A DNA stretch of 64,000 bases from Pseudodesulfovibrio sediminis (GTDB lineage Bacteria; Desulfobacterota; Desulfovibrionia; Desulfovibrionales; Desulfovibrionaceae), in assembly GCF_020886695.1 (NCBI RefSeq), contig NZ_AP024485.1, positions 1,001,001 to 1,065,000 of the forward strand, written 5' to 3'. The notes beneath the pieces are model-generated. The model had not been told where the DNA came from, did not search any database, and was given only the letters and a program-made list of their open reading frames with translations. Positions 19,938-28,576 of the stretch are shown one piece after another (the first letter of the stretch is position 1; every line of letters starts with the position of its first letter). The position numbers were made by a program, and so were the translations under genes.

Positions 19938-20843
19938 TCACATAGCCATTATAATGTTATACCAGACCGGGATAGTCAGAAAAGACAAGGGAATACCTAT
20001 TCCAAGCATGCTGGTGGCCAAAGAGGGGCGCGCTCCATAGGTCATGGCGATAATACCACCGGTAACCATGGGGCCCATTGTGGACTCGAAGACTGTCACC
20101 CGGGCGATGATGTCCGTCTGGCCCAACACCCATATATATAGAATAGCTATAATGGCAGGCGCGATAACCATCTTGTACGTCAGCCCCAGTGTCAACTCGC
20201 GCAGGTTGCCCCGGATGGCGCTGAGCTGCAACGTCACGCCCACAGACAGCAGAGCCAGCGGACTCAGCGTTGCTCCCAGACGAGACAACGTACTGGAGAA
20301 CCAGTCCGGATACGGAATCGGCTGCAAGGCAAATCCGAGCACAATGGCAATAAGCGGTGGGAAGAGAAGAATTTTTTTGGCCAGCGCGGCCCTTTCAATC
20401 TTCTGACCGGAGATATTGGCCGCCAGAATAATGCCGGGGATAGCCAGCACCATGAAAGAACCTGCCGTATCGCACAGCATCCCCACGCCCAGATATTCAG
20501 GACCAAAGAACGCCTCGATCATCGGCAACCCCACAAAGGAGGTATTGCCCAGCCCCCCGGTCAACGCCAGACAGACCAGGGTCTGCTTGTCCAGTCCCAT
20601 CAATTTTCCGGCGAATGCAAAAAAAAGATAGCCCACACCGAACACGATCCAGGCCATGGCTGCGGGCAAAACCAACTCCGGCCCCAAGGGAAGAGAATGT
20701 GCGTAGAGCAGCGCCAGGGCCGGAAGCGACATGTTTATGATGACCGCATTGAGTGCGGCAGCCCCTTTTGTGTCGACGACACCGCAAACCCGCAAGACAA
20801 TGCCCAAGAAAAAGCAGATGCCCAACAGCAAAAAATTCTCCAT
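19938..20843 (-). CDS. AEC-family (auxin efflux carrier/malonate-type) transporter
   Basis: 301 residues, about ten membrane segments in the 5+5 arrangement of the AEC family: MENFLLLGICFFLGIVLRV at the start, GGLGNTSFVGLPMIEAFFG in the first half with the conserved N and P crossing motif, and LLSVGVTLQLSAIRGN before the second half. These are secondary carriers for organic anions; the substrate cannot be deduced. ATG 20843 is preferred because a GGGAGG precedes it and the protein then begins at the first membrane helix; an in-frame ATG four codons earlier exists. It appears monocistronic. Confidence 0.85.
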   Translation of the reverse strand: MENFLLLGICFFLGIVLRVCGVVDTKGAAALNAVIINMSLPALALLYAHSLPLGPELVLPAAMAWIVFGVGYLFFAFAGKLMGLDKQTLVCLALTGGLGNTSFVGLPMIEAFFGPEYLGVGMLCDTAGSFMVLAIPGIILAANISGQKIERAALAKKILLFPPLIAIVLGFALQPIPYPDWFSSTLSRLGATLSPLALLSVGVTLQLSAIRGNLRELTLGLTYKMVIAPAIIAILYIWVLGQTDIIARVTVFESTMGPMVTGGIIAMTYGARPSLATSMLGIGIPLSFLTIPVWYNIIMAM

Positions 20844-20960
20844 CACTCCTCCCATTTGTGCCGGAAAGAGTAGTGAGTTTTGGGGGGTAATTCAAGCAGA
20901 TCGACATGCAATGCCATGATTCACCCATCAATTCCAAACTTTTTAAAAAAAACGCTTGCA

Positions 20961-20985
20961 AACGTCCTTGCCCCTCTATATAAAT
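20961..20985 (+). promoter_or_regulatory. Likely sigma-70 promoter of tRNA-Leu copy 1
   Basis: TTGCAA, a 17-base spacer and TATAAA lie just upstream of the tRNA-Leu gene at 21002. Position ends are approximate to a few bases. Confidence 0.6.
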
Positions 20986-21001
20986 CTGTCTCCCTGAACG
21001 T

Positions 21002-21088
21002 GCCGAAGTGGTGGAATTGGTAGACACGCATGGTTCAGGACCATGTGGGGGTTTCTCCGTGGAAGTTCGAATCTTCTCTTCGGCACCA
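21002..21088 (+). tRNA. tRNA-Leu (CAG), copy 1
   Basis: 87 bases, class II. Acceptor GCCGAAG pairs perfectly with CTTCGGC, then A73 and an encoded CCA. The anticodon loop TTCAGGA gives CAG. A long variable arm (TGGGGGTTTCTCCGT) and the D-loop AATTGGTAGAC are present. The sequence is identical to the copy at 30995. Confidence 0.97.
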
Positions 21089-21098
21089 GTAAAGAACA

Positions 21099-21131
21099 AG
21101 GGTTGTAGCTCAATGGCTACAACCCTTTTTC
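21099..21131 (+). terminator. Terminator after tRNA-Leu copy 1
   Basis: AAGGGTTGTAGC pairs with GCTACAACCCTT around a short loop, followed by TTTTT. A near-identical hairpin follows copy 2. Confidence 0.85.
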
Positions 21132-21485
21132 TTTGGTAAACCGCGACCGTAGACTTGTTTTTCTTTCCCGACCACACTCGCCCAGCAGTACAAAAAAACG
21201 GTATATTCAGGAACCTTTCTAAAAGACTCTCCTGAAAAACGCCCTTCCATCCCCTTTTCGTCCAGAACTCCGAGTCGATCGTTGACTTTAAACAACAAGC
21301 AATATTAGTCAGTTTTGTTCGAGACGCAAACCTGCGCCCGGATTGGATGCCGGGCAGACGAATAGGTGCCACTGGTCTTCTTCATTCCAGGCAGACATCG
21401 ACTGCATGCACTGTCCCAAAAAGTTCATGACAACAAGTCACAATAATTCGGGCGAAACCCCATATTGTCGCGTGCACTTTTCTTC
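21132..21485. other. Gene-free stretch between tRNA-Leu copy 1 and katA
   Basis: About 350 bases, somewhat richer in A and T than the flanks. I see no credible reading frame, tRNA or repeat, and no integrase remnant. It ends at the hairpin that closes katA. Confidence 0.5.
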
Positions 21486-21518
21486 AAAAAAAAGCCGCTT
21501 TCACAAGCGGCTTTTTTC
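21486..21518. terminator. Terminator after katA (bidirectional shape)
   Basis: AAGCCGCTT pairs with AAGCGGCTT around TCAC, flanked by A-runs on one side and T-runs on the other. It lies 22 bases past the katA stop. Confidence 0.85.
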
Positions 21519-21539
21519 ATTCAATTCTATAACCTCGGC

Positions 21540-23054
21540 CTATTCGACCACGGTTTCACTTACCCGTTCATCCTGTGACATGGAAGCCAGCTTTTCGACC
21601 GTGGACACATCAAGCCCGAGTCCTTCGGCAACCCGTGTTCCATACTCTTTGTCAGCCAGATAAAAGAGCGCGCACTGCCGCAGTTGTATGGGCGCAGGCA
21701 CACTTCCCATGCTCCCGACAATGTTGTTGATCAGATGCGTGCGATCCTGATCGGTCATAACGGTGCGATACAGATTACCGGGTTGCACGAAATCATTGTT
21801 CGGATGCCCGTACTCGTGCCGTCCTCCGGTTCCTTCAAGAGGGATCTCAGGCTCGACAGACACACCGTCCGGGCTTGGCCCGTCAAAACTGTTCGGCCAG
21901 TAGTTCGGGCCACCGCCGCCGTTGCCATCCACGCGCATTGCTCCATCGCGCTGATAGCTGTTTTCCGGCGCATTCTTGGGCTGATTGACCGGAATGAGAT
22001 GATAGTTCGGCCCAAGACGGTGCAGATGCGTATCGTGGTAGGAGAACAGCCGCCCCTGCAGCATCTTGTCAGGAGACACGCCTATACCTGGAACCAGATT
22101 GCTCGGATTGAAGGCCGCCTGCTCGACTTCAGCAAAGTAGTTTTCAGGATTCTTGTTCAGCACAAGCTTACCCACTGTGATGGGTGGGACTTCCTTGTGC
22201 GGCCAGACCTTGGTGATGTCAAAGATATCCCAACCAAAATCCGTGGCCTGTTCCGGGCTGAGAATCTGCATTTCGAGCGTCCATGAGGGATACTCGCCAG
22301 CTTCGATGGCGTCATAAAGATCGCGGGTTGCATGGTCCGGGTCCTTGCCACACATGTCTGCCGCTTCCGGCCCAGAGAAATTCCTGATGCCCTGATCTGT
22401 TTTAAAATGGTACTGCACCCAGTAATATTCATTCTTCTCATTATACCACTTGTAGGTATGGCTCGAATATCCGTTCATGTGACGATAATTTGCCGGAGTG
22501 CCGCGATCGGAAAAGAGAATGGTCACCTGATGCAAGGATTCGGGGGTGAGCGACCAGAAATCCCAGGCCATTGTCGGGCTCTTGAGATTGGTGGCAGGGT
22601 CACGTTTCTGCGTATGAATGAAATCGGGGAACTTGAGGGGATCACGGATAAAGAAGACCGGAGTATTGTTGCCGGTCATGTCATAGTTGCCCTCTTCCGT
22701 ATAAAACTTGATGGCAAACCCTCTGGGGTCGCGCTCGGCATCCGCGCTGCCCTTTTCTCCACCCACGGTGGAAAAACGAGCAAACACGTCTGTCTTCTTG
22801 CCCACTTCCGACAAAAAGGCGGCCCGTGTGTACTGCGTAACATCAGCGGTGACCTCGAAATACCCGTAAGCACCGGCTCCCTTGGCGTGAACCACACGTT
22901 CAGGAATACGTTCCCTATCAAAGTGGGCCAATTTTTCGAGTAAATGCACATCCTGCATCAATGCAGGCCCACGGGGACCGGCAGTAGCGGTGTTCAGATC
23001 GTTTCCGACAGGACAACCAAACGCACTCGTCAGTGTTTTCTTATCATTAGACAT
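21540..23054 (-). CDS. katA: Clade-3-type monofunctional heme catalase
   Basis: 504 residues. Decomposes hydrogen peroxide. The catalytic His is H56 in [17 protein letters not shown], the conserved Asn is in [22 protein letters not shown], and the proximal heme Tyr is in [18 protein letters not shown]. Small-subunit length places it with KatA/clade 3. An AAGGAG precedes ATG 23054. It is monocistronic with its own terminator. In an anaerobe this is an oxygen-defence gene. I looked for a PerR or OxyR site upstream and found none I would defend. Confidence 0.96.
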   Translation of the reverse strand: MSNDKKTLTSAFGCPVGNDLNTATAGPRGPALMQDVHLLEKLAHFDRERIPERVVHAKGAGAYGYFEVTADVTQYTRAAFLSEVGKKTDVFARFSTVGGEKGSADAERDPRGFAIKFYTEEGNYDMTGNNTPVFFIRDPLKFPDFIHTQKRDPATNLKSPTMAWDFWSLTPESLHQVTILFSDRGTPANYRHMNGYSSHTYKWYNEKNEYYWVQYHFKTDQGIRNFSGPEAADMCGKDPDHATRDLYDAIEAGEYPSWTLEMQILSPEQATDFGWDIFDITKVWPHKEVPPITVGKLVLNKNPENYFAEVEQAAFNPSNLVPGIGVSPDKMLQGRLFSYHDTHLHRLGPNYHLIPVNQPKNAPENSYQRDGAMRVDGNGGGGPNYWPNSFDGPSPDGVSVEPEIPLEGTGGRHEYGHPNNDFVQPGNLYRTVMTDQDRTHLINNIVGSMGSVPAPIQLRQCALFYLADKEYGTRVAEGLGLDVSTVEKLASMSQDERVSETVVE

Positions 23055-23286
23055 AGATACTCTCCTTCAAGGGTATACTCGTTATCTTGACTGCACATCC
23101 CGGAGTCTCGAAAATAAACAAATTAGGTTCGAAATTAACACAGAACACCGTTTTTTCCTAGCAGAGTACACATAAAGATAGCTTCATTGACACAAAAAAC
23201 ACATTTAGCCTGTGATTATATTCAGTTACCTACACCCTCGACAGCCCTCTTCCACACAATGCCGTTGAAACCAACCATACCCTGGC

Positions 23287-23324
23287 AAAAAAAAAGGCCC
23301 TTCGGAAAAATCCGAAGGGCCTTT
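23287..23324 (-). terminator. Terminator of the proVWX operon
   Basis: A perfect 14-base stem (AAAGGCCCTTCGGA / TCCGAAGGGCCTTT), with a run of T on the minus strand, 19 bases after the proX stop. Confidence 0.9.
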
Positions 23325-23342
23325 GACTGATAAAGAGAGGTT

Positions 23343-24347
23343 TTATTGGACGGCTTTACGAGCAGCGTCCAACCAACCGTTCCACGTATCCTGATTCTTC
23401 GTAATCCATTCGTCTACATGCTTGGCAATGTCCTTGTCGGACTTCTCGCCTTCGTTCATGCGGGTGTTCTGTTCACTCACATCTGCCAGCGGCAATGTGA
23501 AGTTCTCCAGGAACGTTGCAGCAGCGGGATTTGCAGCCAGGAATTTCTTGTTGGCTACGACAGCGATGTCGTACACCACGAAACCGGGACGCAGGGGATC
23601 GGAAACAGCACCTTCGATGCCGGAGACCTCGCCTGTTTCATCGCCTTCGGCGGGCACGTTGATCCACATCACATCCTTGCCGGGCTTGAGTTTGTACACG
23701 GTCCAGTTAGGCGTCCAGGTGTAAAAGAACACCGGCTTGCCGGACTTGTATGCACCCAGAGCAGAAGCCATGCCAGCTTCATAGGCAGCCTTGCTGGGCT
23801 TGATGTAGTCGCTCAGATTGTACATCTTCATATGACTGGAGATGACTTTCTCACAGCCCCAACCAGCGGGACAAGCAGTCAGATCGGCCTTGCCGTCGCC
23901 GTTCTGGTCAAAGGCCTTGACCACTTCAGGACGTTTGAAGTCATCAAGAGACTTGATACCGAATTTTTCCACTTCCTTTTTGGAGACCAGATACCCCTGC
24001 ATACCGCCAGCCTTGATGATCGGGGAAAGAATGGTGGCCTTCTTATCAAAGTTCTTGGGCAGCTGAGGGTTGTGCAGAGGGAAGTTGCCGTTGCACCAGT
24101 AGTCGATGTCACCCATAACGATGGCGTTATATGCGATGGGGTTTGTCAGATCCTTGGGCTTTTTCACTTCATACCCCAGTTCTTCCAGACCGCGACGGGC
24201 CAGAGCTTCCTGAAAAAATCCGGTGTTCCAGGTGGCACGTGCAGGTTTCAGCGTTACGCCCTCACCCGGTTTCATTTCCATAGCCATTGCAGTGGACGCG
24301 ATCAGCACCGCGCAGATGGCGGCGAGCGTCAGTTTCAAGAATTTCAT
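23343..24347 (-). CDS. proX: Glycine betaine/proline ABC transporter, binding protein
   Basis: 334 residues. Sec signal peptide (1-23, ending STAMA). The mature part has the ProX pattern: VTLKPARATWNTGFFQEALARRGLEELGYEV, DYWCNGNFPLHN, CPAGWGCEKVISSHMKMYNL and FFYTWTPNWTVYKLKPGKDVMWINVP. These Trp-rich stretches form the aromatic betaine cage. Captures compatible solutes in the periplasm for ProVW. TGAGGAGG precedes ATG 24347. Last gene of the proV-proW-proX operon. Indicates osmotic adaptation, in keeping with a marine or brackish habitat. Confidence 0.95.
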   Translation of the reverse strand: MKFLKLTLAAICAVLIASTAMAMEMKPGEGVTLKPARATWNTGFFQEALARRGLEELGYEVKKPKDLTNPIAYNAIVMGDIDYWCNGNFPLHNPQLPKNFDKKATILSPIIKAGGMQGYLVSKKEVEKFGIKSLDDFKRPEVVKAFDQNGDGKADLTACPAGWGCEKVISSHMKMYNLSDYIKPSKAAYEAGMASALGAYKSGKPVFFYTWTPNWTVYKLKPGKDVMWINVPAEGDETGEVSGIEGAVSDPLRPGFVVYDIAVVANKKFLAANPAAATFLENFTLPLADVSEQNTRMNEGEKSDKDIAKHVDEWITKNQDTWNGWLDAARKAVQ

Positions 24348-24369
24348 TGAACCTCCTCAGATTCTATTT

Positions 24370-25203
24370 TCATTTATTTTGTTGAGCCATTGCTTGCGTT
24401 ACCCTGTCCAGCATGATTGCCATGAGCACAATACCCAGCCCACCGACAACAGCGCGTCCGATATCCAGAGTGTTCAGCCCCAGGATAACCGGAGAACCAA
24501 GACCACCGGCACCGATAAGGGCCGCGATAACGACCATGGACAAGGCCATCATGATGGTTTGGTTCAACCCGGCCAGAATGGTTGGCAAGGCCAGCGGTAT
24601 CTGCACCTTGATGAGCACCTGCCACCGGGTTGCCCCAAAGGCCTGTGCGGCTTCCACCAGCTCCGGGTGCACACCGCGAATACCAAGACTGGTCAGCCGG
24701 ATCAGAGGCGGCAGCGCAAAAATGATGGTTGCCAGAACACCGGCCACATTACCCACGGAAAAGAGCATGACGATAGGCACCAGATACACAAAAGCCGGCG
24801 TGGTCTGCATGGCGTCAAGTATGGGCCTGAGTATCATCTCGAACTTGTTGCTCCGCCCGGACATGATGCCCAGAGGGATGCCAACGACAGCGCAGAAGAA
24901 AACCGATGCGAGCACCATGGCCAGGGTTATCATGGTGTCTTCCCACAAACCAAGGAAGCCGATCACCACCATGGATGCCAGCGAAAACAGCGCCAGCCGT
25001 TTGCCGGAAAACCGCCATGCAACGAGGCAGACCACCCCGATAATAATGGCGGGATGCAAGGCATTCAGCCCTGTCTCAAGACCGTTGAGCGTCTGTTCCA
25101 CAGGCCACTTCAAGGTTTGAAAGACATCCCGGTAATCATTCACGAGCCACTCGACAAATGTGGAAACCCACTGATCCAATGGAATAATATAGTTATCAAA
25201 CAT
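24370..25203 (-). CDS. proW: Glycine betaine/proline ABC transporter, permease
   Basis: 277 residues, about six to seven membrane helices, with the inner-membrane coupling motif EAAQAFGATRWQVLIKVQIPLALPTI (the EAA loop). N-terminus PLDQWVSTFVEWLVNDYRDVF is typical of ProW. The start overlaps the proV stop (TAATG), so translation is coupled. Works with ProV and ProX in osmoprotectant uptake. Confidence 0.95.
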   Translation of the reverse strand: MFDNYIIPLDQWVSTFVEWLVNDYRDVFQTLKWPVEQTLNGLETGLNALHPAIIIGVVCLVAWRFSGKRLALFSLASMVVIGFLGLWEDTMITLAMVLASVFFCAVVGIPLGIMSGRSNKFEMILRPILDAMQTTPAFVYLVPIVMLFSVGNVAGVLATIIFALPPLIRLTSLGIRGVHPELVEAAQAFGATRWQVLIKVQIPLALPTILAGLNQTIMMALSMVVIAALIGAGGLGSPVILGLNTLDIGRAVVGGLGIVLMAIMLDRVTQAMAQQNK

Positions 25204-26423
25204 TATTGGTCACCTCCGGCATCGGCTTCGATTTCGGTTTTGTGCAGCGTCCTGAGAAAACGGTTCTTGGACACAACACCCTTGTAGACGCCATCTGCGT
25301 CCACAACCGGGACCGGCCAGCGACTGGAAGCCACCATGGGCAGGATATCCTGCATGGACTCATCGAAATTGACAGGATCGGCTTCATCAATAAACGCCTG
25401 GCTGAGCGGCTTGTCGGGGAGGCCTTCCTCCAGGGCATTCTGAATGCCTTCAGATGAAATCACCCCCAACAACCGACGTTTGCCGTCAAGAACATAGCCA
25501 TGCTCCCGTGCACTGCCACTGAGAATCTCATGAGCAGTACGCAGGCTGCCTTCCTTGGTCATTATCAATGTAGGATGCGTGTCGCGCACGATATCCCCTG
25601 CGGAAATAACATTGGTCGGATCGACTCCGCGAAAGAACGCCCGCACATAATCACTGGCCGGATTTTGCAGAATTTCATCCGGCGTCCCCACCTGCACCAC
25701 ATTTCCGCCTTCCATTATGGCGATACGATCACCAATACGCAGGGCTTCATCCAAGTCATGGGAGATAAAAACAATGGTCCGCTGATGCTCTTCCTGCAAA
25801 TGCAGAAGTTCATCCTGCATTTCCGTACGGATAAGTGGGTCCAATGCGGAAAACGCCTCGTCCATCAGCAGGATCTCCGGGTCGACCGCCAGCCCGCGAG
25901 CCAGACCGACTCGTTGCTGCATACCGCCGGAAAGCTGTTTGGGGAATTGATCTTCCCACCCGTTAAGGCCGACCTGCGCCAAGGCTTCGCGCGCTCGTTC
26001 ATGACGCTTGGCCTTGCCTACACCGGCCAGTTCCAGGCCAAACGACGCATTATCCAGCACCGTCTGGTGCGGCATCAGGGCGAAAGACTGAAAGACCATG
26101 CTCATATTGCGCAACCGAAAATCGACGAGTTCCTTATTGCTCATGGCTGTTATATCGTGACCATCGACAATAACGCGACCTGCTGTCGGCTCGATAAGCC
26201 TGTTCAGCATACGCACAATAGTGGACTTGCCCGAACCTGACAGCCCCATAATGACAAATATTTCGCCGGTTTCGATGGTAAAAGAAGCGTTGTTTACTCC
26301 GACAGTCATGCCGGTTTTTTCAAGGACAGTCAGTTTGTCCTGTCCTTCCTGGAGCATCCTCAACGCTTTTTGAGGTTTGTCTCCAAAGATTTTGTATAAA
26401 TTTTCGACGCGGATAGTACCCAT
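25203..26423 (-). CDS. proV: Glycine betaine/proline ABC transporter, ATPase with CBS domains
   Basis: 406 residues. ABC ATPase: Walker A GLSGSGKST (about 59-67), Q-loop, signature LSGGMQQRVGLARGLA and Walker B ILLMDEAFSALDP. The N-terminal VENLYKIFGD and the LTVLEKTGMTVGVNNASF insertion are ProV hallmarks. The C-terminal 130 residues hold a CBS pair, which in the related OpuA ATPase senses ionic strength. ATG 26423 follows CGGAG. First gene of the operon; a long gene-free region lies upstream. Confidence 0.96.
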   Translation of the reverse strand: MGTIRVENLYKIFGDKPQKALRMLQEGQDKLTVLEKTGMTVGVNNASFTIETGEIFVIMGLSGSGKSTIVRMLNRLIEPTAGRVIVDGHDITAMSNKELVDFRLRNMSMVFQSFALMPHQTVLDNASFGLELAGVGKAKRHERAREALAQVGLNGWEDQFPKQLSGGMQQRVGLARGLAVDPEILLMDEAFSALDPLIRTEMQDELLHLQEEHQRTIVFISHDLDEALRIGDRIAIMEGGNVVQVGTPDEILQNPASDYVRAFFRGVDPTNVISAGDIVRDTHPTLIMTKEGSLRTAHEILSGSAREHGYVLDGKRRLLGVISSEGIQNALEEGLPDKPLSQAFIDEADPVNFDESMQDILPMVASSRWPVPVVDADGVYKGVVSKNRFLRTLHKTEIEADAGGDQ

Positions 26424-27180
26424 GATTTCTCCGATAAATGTAACAACAGACCCCCTTCATTCAGAACGAAGGAGCTGGCAAAAACAAAGAAATGGAAAAC
26501 TATCTATGGCAAGGGAACGCGATCGCGTAGCCCGGAAGGAGTGGTCACTCTGGGTTGACCATGTATGGGTGAATTAGCAGACCTGATTAAGCATTCTGTA
26601 GGTAAAAACATAACAGTCATCGCATTTTGGCCATCGGATATTGATCTGTTTATCTCGCACGAAAAAATGGCGAAATCCAGAACTGTATGGCAGCAGCCTA
26701 CCACGAAAAAAGCCGCGACCCCATACACCCGAATCTTAGCGAATCAAAAAAACCCCTTGTTTTCATTACGCATTAATTCCAACAGAAACAGTACAAGAAC
26801 TTCGGCTTCATGTCAAAAAGCATATATCCACATTCAGGTATTGTCACAGATTGTTTGCACGACCAACACAAAATGCCCCTCATTGACTGATTCCCTGAAA
26901 ACCCCGGCAAACACAATCCACCTGTTCGCCTTGTATCGTCTCAAGGCAAAAGAAGACTTCTGCCATGTTCCATCAGACTGCACAGCAAAGAGGGCGGCAA
27001 ACAGCAAAAACAGATCAATATCACCGAACAATCCACAGGAAAAACTCCCTTACCTCCATCGCTATTCACGTAAAACGGCCAGAACAGCCCTTTTCCAAAC
27101 GCAACACTCAAAAAAACATTTACCACCAACAACCTAGAATAATAAATATTTTATCAAAAAAACCATCGGAACAAAATAAG
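26424..27180. other. Long gene-free region upstream of proV and the MarR operon
   Basis: About 760 bases. Open frames here (for example 26565-27137 plus and 26834-27031 minus) have no ribosome site, no recognisable domain and biased composition, so I do not call them. Composition is A-rich on the plus strand toward 27180. The proV promoter must lie at the left end. No repeat or RNA element is evident. It may hold decayed genes. Confidence 0.45.
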
Positions 27181-27190
27181 AAGGTACCTT
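27181..27190. promoter_or_regulatory. Operator half 1: AAGGTACCTT palindrome
   Basis: A perfect 10-base palindrome seven bases upstream of the -35 of the 27287 promoter. The same core recurs at 27236. Likely binding site of the MarR regulator encoded in the operon. Confidence 0.65.
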
Positions 27191-27196
27191 TTTATA

Positions 27197-27226
27197 TTGA
27201 CAACACAAAACCCCGCTCTATATATT
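27197..27226 (+). promoter_or_regulatory. Strong sigma-70-type promoter of the Gly-rich/MarR operon
   Basis: TTGACA (27197-27202) is a consensus -35; ATATAT/TATATT (27220-27226) is the -10 with a spacer of 17-18 bases. Palindromes flank it on both sides. Confidence 0.75.
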
Positions 27227-27235
27227 GCAGGAAAG

Positions 27236-27247
27236 GAAGGTACCTTC
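27236..27247. promoter_or_regulatory. Operator half 2: GAAGGTACCTTC palindrome
   Basis: A perfect 12-base palindrome about ten bases after the -10, so overlapping the expected transcript start. It shares AAGGTACCTT with 27181; the centres are 56 bases apart. Confidence 0.65.
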
Positions 27248-27286
27248 AGACAATAACACACTAACAAAAAGGAACAGGTAATAATT

Positions 27287-27829
27287 ATGTTAAACAAGAA
27301 CACAGGACGCAGACACACCAGAGGACTGGGCAGAAATGAAACCGAATGCGGACGCCATGGACGTGGTGGATGCAACACTAACGGACGCGGACGTGGTCGC
27401 GGTCAGGGACAAGCCCTGAGCGGCCGAAATGAAGAACAACGTTCCGGTCGAGGCCGTGAACTCGGTGGCTGCATCACAAACGGCCGTGGACTCGGTCATG
27501 GTCAAAGACAAGGCCAGAGCGCCCGGAATGAAGAGCAGCGCTTCGGTCGGGGCCATGGACACGGTGGCCGTGGAAATGGCGGCAATCGACACGATGGACA
27601 TGGAGGCGGACGCGGGGGTAGACATGGTCACCAGGGAGTGGAAGCACGCGGCAGGATGTGCAGGCGCAGCCCGACATCTCAGGCACCGACCGGCACAGAG
27701 ACGCCGGTCGCAAACACCTCCCTGAGCACGGCCCCGGCCTTTTGCCCCCTGTGCGACAACAGGTGCCCGTCCACAGATCCCGGTTGCGGCAAGGGTGTTG
27801 CCTACCTCCACCGGATGTACGCCAAATAA
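27287..27829 (+). CDS. Gly/Arg/His-rich low-complexity protein with Cys-rich C-terminus
   Basis: 180 residues, not recognised. Residues about 1-115 are dominated by Gly, Arg, His, Asn and Gln. They hold a tandem repeat of about 33 residues: one unit begins GGCNTNGRGRGRGQGQ and ends RNEEQRSGRG, the next begins GGCITNGRGLGHGQRQ and ends RNEEQRFGRG. The C-terminus has a clustered Cys motif CPLCDNRCPSTDPGCGKG (about 154-171), which could bind metal. An AGGA lies upstream, spaced wide of ATG 27287. The gene is first in an operon with a MarR regulator under a clear promoter, which argues that it is real despite its composition; an equally long open frame exists on the other strand. Confidence 0.6.
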   Translation: MLNKNTGRRHTRGLGRNETECGRHGRGGCNTNGRGRGRGQGQALSGRNEEQRSGRGRELGGCITNGRGLGHGQRQGQSARNEEQRFGRGHGHGGRGNGGNRHDGHGGGRGGRHGHQGVEARGRMCRRSPTSQAPTGTETPVANTSLSTAPAFCPLCDNRCPSTDPGCGKGVAYLHRMYAK

Positions 27830-27839
27830 AGGATAAACA

Positions 27840-28394
27840 ATGACTGAAACCAACAAGAATGATCGTATTGATCCTGTGGAACTGGCCGGCCTTTTCCGCC
27901 GGGCCAGCAGAACGATGGCCCGCCTCTATCATCGCCGGGACAGTGCCCACCACGCCCAGGATCACGTTCTGTCCATTATCAAGGAGCGCGGCCCCATCAA
28001 TCAGGGGGTACTGCTCGAGATACTGGATGTCCGCTCCTCTTCATTGAGTGAGATCATTCGGAAGTTGGAACGCAACGGACTGGTAACCCGTAACAGGGAT
28101 GAACGCGACAGACGCAGTTTCGTCGTCTCCGCCACGGAAAAAGCAGGAGCCTTGAATACGGACCTCGACAATATGCGGGAAAGTGCTGACAGGCTTTTTA
28201 CCTGCCTCAATGCGGAAGAACAGACCCAACTGCACGCGATACTGGAGAAAATCATCCAGTCCCTGGCCGATGATCCGCTCTCCCAGCCCGGAGGCAGATG
28301 CTGCAACCAGAATCGCCGCAGCCAGAGAAAAGGCAAAGGCGGCGGCATGGGCGGAAGAGGTTTTGGAAGAGGCGGCGGACGCGGCAGAAAATAA
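27840..28394 (+). CDS. MarR-family transcriptional regulator with Gly/Arg tail
   Basis: 184 residues. Winged helix typical of MarR: HVLSIIKERGPINQGVLLEILDVRSSSLSEIIRKLERNGLVTRNRDERDRRSFVVSAT (about 42-100; the DERDRR wing is diagnostic), with flanking dimerisation helices. The tail (about 150-184) adds CC and then GKGGGMGGRGFGRGGGRGRK, unusual for MarR and similar in composition to the product of the gene 10 bases upstream. The two probably share a transcript and the regulator probably represses it through the AAGGTACCTT sites. Ligand unknown. Confidence 0.88.
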   Translation: MTETNKNDRIDPVELAGLFRRASRTMARLYHRRDSAHHAQDHVLSIIKERGPINQGVLLEILDVRSSSLSEIIRKLERNGLVTRNRDERDRRSFVVSATEKAGALNTDLDNMRESADRLFTCLNAEEQTQLHAILEKIIQSLADDPLSQPGGRCCNQNRRSQRKGKGGGMGGRGFGRGGGRGRK

Positions 28395-28492
28395 GAAGGA
28401 TGCAGAGAACAGACTGGATGAAACACGTCTGCAACCGTGCGGCATTCAAGCTGCTATCCGCAACCACACCCACCCTGTCCCAAACAAGCGAA

Positions 28493-28521
28493 GGGGAGCG
28501 TTCCCGCTCCCCCTCTTTTAT
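28493..28521 (+). terminator. Terminator after the MarR gene
   Basis: GGGGAGCG pairs with CGCTCCCC around TTC, followed by a T-rich tail, about 100 bases after the MarR stop. Confidence 0.75.
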
Positions 28522-28576
28522 ACAATATCAATGGCTACAGCCCAAACCATCTGATCTGATCAATTGACCGAACAGA

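Noticed and set aside
23055-23280. PerR- or OxyR-type site upstream of katA
   Set aside because: A/T-rich stretches exist, but none has the needed symmetry.
26565-27137. Open frame of 190 codons in the proV upstream region
   Set aside because: No ribosome site, no domain, composition rich in Lys, Gln, Thr and His as expected from A-rich non-coding DNA.
27290-27856. Long open frame on the minus strand opposite the Gly/Arg-rich gene
   Set aside because: Arises from the repetitive GC-rich composition. Promoter, operators and operon partner are all on the plus strand.
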